A DNA stretch of 9,508 bases. Origin: Lachnospiraceae bacterium UBA4380 (lineage in GTDB: Bacteria; Bacillota; Clostridia; Lachnospirales; Lachnospiraceae). The DNA lies in contig DGRU01000059.1 in the NCBI GenBank assembly GCA_002390025.1, positions 1 through 9,508 on the forward strand, in the 5' to 3' direction. Each line of letters begins with the position of its first letter. Position 1 is the first letter of the stretch. A model generated the notes under the pieces. That model made no database searches, was not told the DNA's origin, and was given only the letters and a program-made list of their open reading frames with translations. Position numbers and translations under genes: made by a program. Below are positions 5,202 through 9,508 of the stretch, piece by piece.

Positions 5202-7289
5202 ATGTTACATTCTCCGGTCAGGCACAATCACAATATGGAAGAGACGGGCGGTAAGAGCAGCAATGCTACCCGCCCTTCTGTTATGGTCTGCCTGTCTCCT
5301 TCTCCCAGCACAAAGCGGGTCATCCGCACGGCGGCCAGGATGGCTTTTCCCCTTCCGCCGTCTTCTGCATCTTCTTCATCTCCTGCAGACGGCCCCGCCC
5401 CGATTGCCCTCTATGTAGGCAGCACCGGCCGCGAGGCTGAGGAAGATTCCCTGCTCCGTGAAAATATCCAGTACGCCCGGAGTTTTGGCTTTGAAGTGCA
5501 CACGATCCAGGGGGCGGATATTCCCCTGGCGATCGCCGAATATGCCCGCCGGGAAGAAGTGACGGATCTGTTTGTGGGATACAGCCCGCCCTCTTTTACC
5601 CTGCTGCCCAGGCCGGCGATCAACGAAAAGCTGCTGAGTTATCTGCCGACGGTGGATATCCACATCGTCCCCGACCCTGTATCCTCTTCTTATCCCAGGG
5701 ATATGAGGCAGAGACGGCCGGGCTCTCCCAACTGGAACCTGAAGGATCTGTTTCTGGTGCTCGCCGTCATGGCTGTGGCGACCTTCCTCTCCTACTGGTT
5801 CTATATGTCGCGCTTCAGCAACTCGAACATCATCACGATCTATATCCTCGCCGTGCTGATCGCGTCCGTCATGACTTCCAGCCGTATCTACGGAACTTTC
5901 GCCGCCATCCTGTATGTGCTCCTCTTCAACTTCCTGTTCATAGATCCCCGATTTACACTGCTGGTGTACGATTCGGCCTATATGATGACCTATCTCGTCA
6001 CTGTGGTGGCCGCCCTGATCACCGGCACCGTCGCCGTTCGAATGAAAAATATAGCGCGTGTCTCCGCCGAGAACGCCTATCAGGCCAAGGTGCTGCTGGA
6101 TACTTCCAACCAGCTGGAGAGCGCGGAGGACTCAGAGGACATCGTCCGCACCACCTGTATGCAGCTGGTCCATCTGCTCAACCGCGCAGTCGTGTTCTAT
6201 CCGCCTGAAGCTGTCAGGGGCAGTTCAGACACTGCAGCAGATCCTGTTTTTTTTCCTGCAGGAGAAAAAACCCTCTCTCCCGCTCTTCTGGACAGAGAGC
6301 TGGGCGCGGTGCGATGGACTTTTTCCAACAGTACGACTTCCGGCGCCTTTACCTCCCAGTTCGGAGATTGTTCCTGCCGGTATCTGAGCGTCTATTCGGG
6401 AGAGACCCGTTATGGCGTGATCGGCATCGATATGGAAGGGCATCCGCTCACGGAGTTTCAGGATACCATCCTTTTGTCCATCATTCATGAGTGCACCATG
6501 GCGCTTGAAAACGAGCGCATGGCCAGGGAAAAGCAGACGGCCGAGATCCGCGCGGAAAACGAGCGCCTGCGCGCCGGGCTCCTGCGCTCCATCTCCCATG
6601 ATCTGCGCACTCCGCTGACATCCATCTACGGCTATGCCTGCAGCCTGCGCAGTTACGAGGATGATCTGCCGCGCGAGGACCGCGACAAGATCTATGAGGA
6701 TATCATGGAGGACGCGGACTGGCTCAACGCCCAGTTCGAGAACATTCTCTCTATGACCAGGCTGGAGAGCGGCATCGGCATCCGCAGGACCATTGAAAAC
6801 ATGGAGGATGTCATTGAGCAGAGCCTGCGGCATGTCAGCTCCCACCACAACCGTCCCATTGCCTTCGATACAGAGGGTTCCGAGGACCAGATCTTTTTTG
6901 CCGAGATGGAGCCCAAGCTCATCATGCAGGTCATGATCAATCTCCTGAACAATGCCGTAAAATATACGCCCGCAGACGCCGAGATCCGGGTGCACATGGA
7001 GCGCTCCGGGGACCAGATCATCGTGGACGTCGCCGACAAGGGGCCCGGCATCTCCGATGAGGACAAGCCCTATGTCTTCGATCTTTTTTACAATGGCAAA
7101 AAGAGTCTGACCGACAGTTACCGGTCCATGGGGATCGGCCTGAACCTGTGCGCCCAGATCATTCATGCCCACGGCGGCAGCATAGAGGTCCAGGACAACG
7201 AACCGGCAGGCGCCCTCTTCCGCTTCCGCCTACCCGCGGCAAATCTGGATTCTGCGGAAATGCAGCCGGCGGATCCTGACGAATGCTGA
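5202..7289 (+). CDS. kdpD: KdpD-type sensor histidine kinase lacking the N-terminal KdpD domain
   Basis: A 695-residue membrane kinase; full KdpD proteins are about 890. Residues about 27-158 match the universal-stress-like domain (VMVCLSPSPSTKRVIRTAAR, then DLFVGYS). About 180-280 hold four membrane helices of the DUF4118 type. About 285-435 is a GAF-like linker with coiled coil. HisKA has SISHDLRTPLTSIYGY with phospho-accepting H466. The ATPase domain has the N box NLLNNAVKYTP (580-590), DKGPGI (612-617) and MGIGLNLC (643-650). The N-terminal ~210-residue KdpD domain with its Walker motif is absent; no KdpD-domain sequence lies in the preceding repeats. A Ser/Pro-rich insert (50-64) interrupts the stress-like domain. 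AGAGGT precedes the ATG. The partner regulator follows. Role: sensing low K+ or osmotic state, probably for the Ktr genes upstream, since no kdpFABC is seen here. Confidence 0.92.
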   Translation: MLHSPVRHNHNMEETGGKSSNATRPSVMVCLSPSPSTKRVIRTAARMAFPLPPSSASSSSPADGPAPIALYVGSTGREAEEDSLLRENIQYARSFGFEVHTIQGADIPLAIAEYARREEVTDLFVGYSPPSFTLLPRPAINEKLLSYLPTVDIHIVPDPVSSSYPRDMRQRRPGSPNWNLKDLFLVLAVMAVATFLSYWFYMSRFSNSNIITIYILAVLIASVMTSSRIYGTFAAILYVLLFNFLFIDPRFTLLVYDSAYMMTYLVTVVAALITGTVAVRMKNIARVSAENAYQAKVLLDTSNQLESAEDSEDIVRTTCMQLVHLLNRAVVFYPPEAVRGSSDTAADPVFFPAGEKTLSPALLDRELGAVRWTFSNSTTSGAFTSQFGDCSCRYLSVYSGETRYGVIGIDMEGHPLTEFQDTILLSIIHECTMALENERMAREKQTAEIRAENERLRAGLLRSISHDLRTPLTSIYGYACSLRSYEDDLPREDRDKIYEDIMEDADWLNAQFENILSMTRLESGIGIRRTIENMEDVIEQSLRHVSSHHNRPIAFDTEGSEDQIFFAEMEPKLIMQVMINLLNNAVKYTPADAEIRVHMERSGDQIIVDVADKGPGISDEDKPYVFDLFYNGKKSLTDSYRSMGIGLNLCAQIIHAHGGSIEVQDNEPAGALFRFRLPAANLDSAEMQPADPDEC

Positions 7290-7330
7290 AAAATCCCGGT
7301 AAATTCTGATGAATCCTGAAGAATCCCGAT
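7271..7330. repeat. Tandem repeat, GAATCCTGAA 10-bp unit, 6 copies
   Basis: Six strictly 10-base units start at 7271, 7281, 7291, 7301, 7311 and 7321; a poor seventh begins at 7331. The first two units encode the last residues and the TGA stop of the kinase gene, so the repeat spans the stop. A GC stem (7360-7364 with 7370-7374, loop GTCTT) lies just downstream, before the regulator gene. Confidence 0.8.
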
Positions 7331-7428
7331 GACAGGACGATTGAAATTCAAGACTCGCCCGCGCGTCTTGCGCGATGAAGAATAACCGGAAGGATGACAT
7401 TAACGATCAATTAGGAAGGTTCTTTGAT

Positions 7429-8133
7429 ATGGATGACATGAAAATCCTTGTTGTGGAGGACGACCGCTCCGTCCTGAACCTGATCACAACTACACTGAAG
7501 ATCAATCATTACTCCTACATTGCAGCTTCTACCGGAAACGAGGCAGTTTCACTGTGCGCTTCCCATCACCCAGGCTTGATCCTGCTGGATCTGGGTCTTC
7601 CGGACATCGACGGCATTGAGGTCATCCGCACAATACGTTCCTGGTCCTCCGCCATCATTATCATCATCAGTGCCCGCGGAGAGGACAGCGACAAGATCCT
7701 GGCTCTTGACAGCGGGGCCGACGATTACCTGACCAAGCCTTTTTCCATTGAAGAACTCCTGGCCCGCATCCGCGCGGCCATGCGCAGGATGCAATATATT
7801 GCGAGCAAGGGTGAAAAAAGCCCCGTCTTTACCAACGGGGATCTGGTCATCGATTATGCTTCCCGCACTGTCACTGTCGCGGGAACCGAAGTACATCTGA
7901 CTGCCATAGAATACAGACTGCTGACACTCATGGCTTCCAATGTCGGCAAGGTCCTGACCCATTCCTTCATCATCGACCGCATCTGGGGCGGAGGTGTGGA
8001 GACAGACATCGTCTCCCTCCGCGTCTATATGACTTCCCTGCGAAAAAAGCTTCGCTCTGCACAGCCCGGCCTCAACCTGATCGAGACCCACATAGGCATC
8101 GGCTATCAGATGCTGCGCGCAGAGAAGGCATGA
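7429..8133 (+). CDS. kdpE: KdpE-type OmpR/PhoB-family response regulator
   Basis: A 234-residue cytoplasmic regulator, close to KdpE (225). The receiver domain (about 4-118) has the acidic pair D11-D12 in VVEDD, phospho-acceptor D54 in LLDLGLPDIDG, the switch Ser S81 and the conserved K103 in LTKPF. The OmpR-type winged helix (about 134-231) includes LTAIEYRLLTLMASNVGKV and the recognition-helix region TDIVSLRVYMTSLRKKL, ending in the wing IGIGYQM. I chose the ATG at 7429 because AGGAAGG lies 9 bases upstream and the receiver begins at once. The in-frame ATG at 7375 adds 18 residues not typical of the family and has no binding site. It follows the kinase after a 139-base repeat-containing spacer. 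It should be phosphorylated by that kinase and control K+ uptake genes; the actual targets are not visible. Confidence 0.92.
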   Translation: MDDMKILVVEDDRSVLNLITTTLKINHYSYIAASTGNEAVSLCASHHPGLILLDLGLPDIDGIEVIRTIRSWSSAIIIIISARGEDSDKILALDSGADDYLTKPFSIEELLARIRAAMRRMQYIASKGEKSPVFTNGDLVIDYASRTVTVAGTEVHLTAIEYRLLTLMASNVGKVLTHSFIIDRIWGGGVETDIVSLRVYMTSLRKKLRSAQPGLNLIETHIGIGYQMLRAEKA

Positions 8134-8141
8134 AAGATTGG

Positions 8142-8200
8142 GGTTGTCGGGTTGTCAGCGGTTGTCAGGGGTTGTCGGTTGTCAGGGGTTGTCGGTTGTC
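8142..8200. repeat. GGTTGTC tandem array leading into site 3
   Basis: Seven copies of GGTTGTC start at 8142, 8150, 8160, 8170, 8177, 8187 and 8194. The last ones form an exact 17-bp tandem, GGTTGTCAGGGGTTGTC, at 8160-8176 and 8177-8193, then begin a third unit that becomes the left arm of the palindrome. Inverted copies (GACAAC) occur downstream at 8251, 8287 and 8298. It begins 8 bases after the regulator stop codon. Confidence 0.8.
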
Positions 8201-8303
8201 AGGGGGACGGTTCCTTTGACACCCTGAGGTGTCAAAGGAACCGTCCCCCTGACAACCGAAGGAACCGTCCCCCTGACACCCCCCCTGACAACCGCCTGAC
8301 AAC
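8192..8303. repeat. Perfect 32-bp palindrome with GGGACGGTTC, site 3
   Basis: 8192-8223 and 8228-8259 are exact reverse complements separated by 4 bases (CTGA). The left arm contains the core GGGACGGTTC (8204-8213) and the right arm its complement (8238-8247). Each arm can also fold alone: TGTCA (8197-8201) and TGACA (8217-8221) enclose a 15-base loop with the core. A third inverted core copy (8262-8271) follows in a truncated element. As RNA this would be a very stable hairpin, but no T-run follows, so classical termination is not shown. The rest of the spacer to about 8449 is AT-rich with nothing else I can name. Confidence 0.85.
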
Positions 8304-8449
8304 TAATTGTACGTCGAAAAATGCAATTTATAGAAAAGCACACGTCTGCACACAGAATCCATGCATCAAACATGTGTGAACTTAAATAATGCACAAAAAA
8401 ACGCATGTATTTTTGGTGTAAATTGTGGCAGAAAATTAACGAACAAGTC

Positions 8450-8480
8450 TTGCAATTTTATCCATTAGTTAGTATGCTAA
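8450..8480 (+). promoter_or_regulatory. Sigma-A-type promoter of the acyl-CoA dehydrogenase gene
   Basis: TTGCAA (8450-8455) and TATGCT (8473-8478) are separated by exactly 17 bases in AT-rich DNA, about 80 bases before the start codon. The -10 lies inside a near-perfect 12-base dyad, TTAGTATGCTAA (8469-8480), which could be an operator. Confidence 0.6.
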
Positions 8481-8502
8481 TTATTAGAAAAACACTTTAT
8501 AC

Positions 8503-8528
8503 GTTGAGGGATATTTAGGTCCTTCAAC
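8503..8528 (+). promoter_or_regulatory. Leader stem-loop upstream of bcd-like gene
   Basis: GTTGAGGG (8503-8510) and CCTTCAAC (8521-8528) pair over 8 bp with one G-U wobble and a 10-base loop. It would lie in the 5' leader, about 20 bases downstream of the predicted transcription start and 16 bases before the ribosome binding site. There is no T-run, so a stabilising or translational role fits better than attenuation. Confidence 0.4.
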
Positions 8529-8556
8529 ACTTTCCACATTTTATGAGGAGGCATGT

Positions 8557-9508
8557 ATGGTAAGCTTTCAGTTGACAGAAGACCAGAAGGAAATGCAGGA
8601 ACTGTTCCGCAAATTCGCTCAGGACAAGGTTGCCAAGGTAGCCGAGGAAATGGACGAAAAAGAAGAGATGAATATGGACATCATCGCCGAAATGAAGGAG
8701 CTTGGCTTCTTCGGCATCCCTTTCTCGGATGAAATCGGCGGCGCAGGCATGGACGTTCTGACCTATGCTCTGATGATGGAAGAGATCTCCAAGGTTGACG
8801 CCAGCACCAGCATCACCCTTTCCGTTCACACTTCTCTTTGCGCTTCCAGCATCGAAGAGTTTGGAACTCCCGAGCAGAAAGAGAAATGGCTTCGCCCTCT
8901 GGCAGACGGCAGCAAGATTGGCTGCTTCGGCCTGACCGAGCCCAATGCAGGATCTGACGTTGCAGGCGCTGTCACCACCGCTGAGAAGGATGGCGACTTC
9001 TATGTAATCAACGGCGCTAAGATCTTCACAACCAACTCCGGTTTCGCTGATACCTTCCTGGTATTCGCTCTGACCGACAAGTCCGTCCCCGCTCACAAGG
9101 GCATGTCCGCATTCCTTGTTGACAGGAACACTCCCGGCCTGGAAGTCCAGCCCGACATCAAGCGCATGGGTATCCGTGCTGCTTCCAACGCAGAAGTTTA
9201 CTACAACAACGTCCGCGTTCCCGCAGCAGATATGCTGGGCAAGGAAGGCACCGGCTTCAAGATCGCTATGAAGGCTCTTGACGGCGGCCGTATCGGTATC
9301 GCAGCTCAGTCTGTCGGTATTGCTCAGGGCGCTCTTGACGAAGCCATCAAGTACTGCAAAGAGAGAAAGCAGTTCGGCAAGCCCATCACCGCTTTCCAGA
9401 ACACTCAGTTCCGTATGGCTGAGGATCAGGCTATGATCAATGCAGCACGTCTCCTCACATGGCAGGCAGCTGTTGCAAAGGACAACCACGAGAACTACAA
9501 CTTCCTCG
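8557..9508 (+). CDS. bcd: Acyl-CoA dehydrogenase, butyryl-CoA dehydrogenase type (3' end outside window)
   Basis: An FAD flavoprotein that, in clostridia, reduces crotonyl-CoA to butyryl-CoA, usually with EtfAB. The first 317 codons of about 380 are present and the frame is open to the edge. The start MVSFQLTEDQKEMQELFRKF is typical, with GAGGAGG about 5 bases upstream. The family signature GLTEPNAGSDVAG (125-137) lies in the flavin-binding region. RMGIRAASNAEVYYNNVRVP (203-222) and RKQFGKPITAFQ (270-281) also match. The catalytic glutamate and second signature lie beyond the window, so substrate range cannot be settled. Codon use looks optimised (AAG, CTG, ATC, TTC) compared with neighbours, suggesting high expression. 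It has its own promoter and is the first gene of its unit; etfB and etfA are expected downstream but unseen. Confidence 0.93.
   Translation, partial: MVSFQLTEDQKEMQELFRKFAQDKVAKVAEEMDEKEEMNMDIIAEMKELGFFGIPFSDEIGGAGMDVLTYALMMEEISKVDASTSITLSVHTSLCASSIEEFGTPEQKEKWLRPLADGSKIGCFGLTEPNAGSDVAGAVTTAEKDGDFYVINGAKIFTTNSGFADTFLVFALTDKSVPAHKGMSAFLVDRNTPGLEVQPDIKRMGIRAASNAEVYYNNVRVPAADMLGKEGTGFKIAMKALDGGRIGIAAQSVGIAQGALDEAIKYCKERKQFGKPITAFQNTQFRMAEDQAMINAARLLTWQAAVAKDNHENYNFL

Noticed and set aside
6225..7172. 315-codon minus-strand ORF inside the kinase gene
   Set aside because: Complement of the HisKA/ATPase region; product has no recognisable domain.
8142..8303. CRISPR array
   Set aside because: Repeats are short, adjacent and degenerate with no unique spacers of constant length, and no cas gene is nearby.
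8152..8379. 75-codon plus-strand ORF
   Set aside because: Encoded entirely by the GGTTGTC array and the palindrome; repeats of NRPPD reflect the DNA repeat.
8423..8446. Rex-like site (TTGTGG...TTAACGAA) upstream of the bcd promoter
   Set aside because: The half-sites have the wrong spacing and several mismatches to the clostridial consensus TTGTTAA-N4-TTAACAA.
8524..9489. 321-codon minus-strand ORF opposite the acyl-CoA dehydrogenase
   Set aside because: The plus strand encodes an unmistakable acyl-CoA dehydrogenase; the antisense frame is open because of biased codon use.

Overview
The window looks like a chromosomal segment of an anaerobic Gram-positive bacterium of the class Clostridia, most likely family Lachnospiraceae. 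The pointers are a butyryl-CoA-dehydrogenase-type acyl-CoA dehydrogenase, a Crp/Fnr regulator of the kind common in that family, a zinc-ribbon/one-TM protein of a type I recall from that family, strong AGGAGG-like ribosome binding sites, and moderate-to-high GC genes separated by AT-richer spacers. The family assignment is from memory of protein similarity and was not searched. All recognised genes lie on the + strand.

Layout: (1) 26-712, Crp/Fnr-type regulator. (2) 713-986, spacer with a palindromic repeat (site 1) and a possible promoter. (3) 987-1787, zinc-ribbon protein with one membrane helix and an acidic Tyr/Asp/Trp/Ser tail. (4) 1788-2289, spacer with two short repeats, a rho-independent terminator and a nested double palindrome (site 2). 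(5) 2290-8133, a potassium locus: ktrB/trkH-like channel subunit, ktrA/trkA-like RCK subunit, an unrecognised 106-residue membrane protein, a short KdpD-type histidine kinase and a KdpE-type response regulator. (6) 8134-8556, spacer with a tandem repeat that runs into a perfect 32-bp palindrome (site 3), then a good sigma-A-type promoter, a promoter-overlapping dyad and a leader stem-loop. (7) 8557 to the window edge, the first 317 codons of an acyl-CoA dehydrogenase (bcd-like).

How it fits together: KdpD/KdpE normally control the KdpFABC K+ ATPase, but no kdpFABC gene is in this window. The two-component genes sit directly downstream of a Ktr/Trk-type K+ uptake pair, so the likely unit is K+ uptake plus K+/turgor sensing in one cluster. 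The kinase lacks the N-terminal Walker-type KdpD domain and begins with the universal-stress-like domain. The flanking regulator, zinc-ribbon gene and acyl-CoA dehydrogenase appear to be separate units.

The most unusual content is non-coding. Six copies of the 10-mer GGGACGGTTC (either strand) occur at three spacers, each inside or beside a palindrome whose stem sequence differs from site to site while the core is unchanged. These sites sit at transcription-unit boundaries and bracket the K+ locus. Separately, nearly every gene junction carries its own degenerate tandem repeat with a period of about 10-18 bp, each with a different unit.
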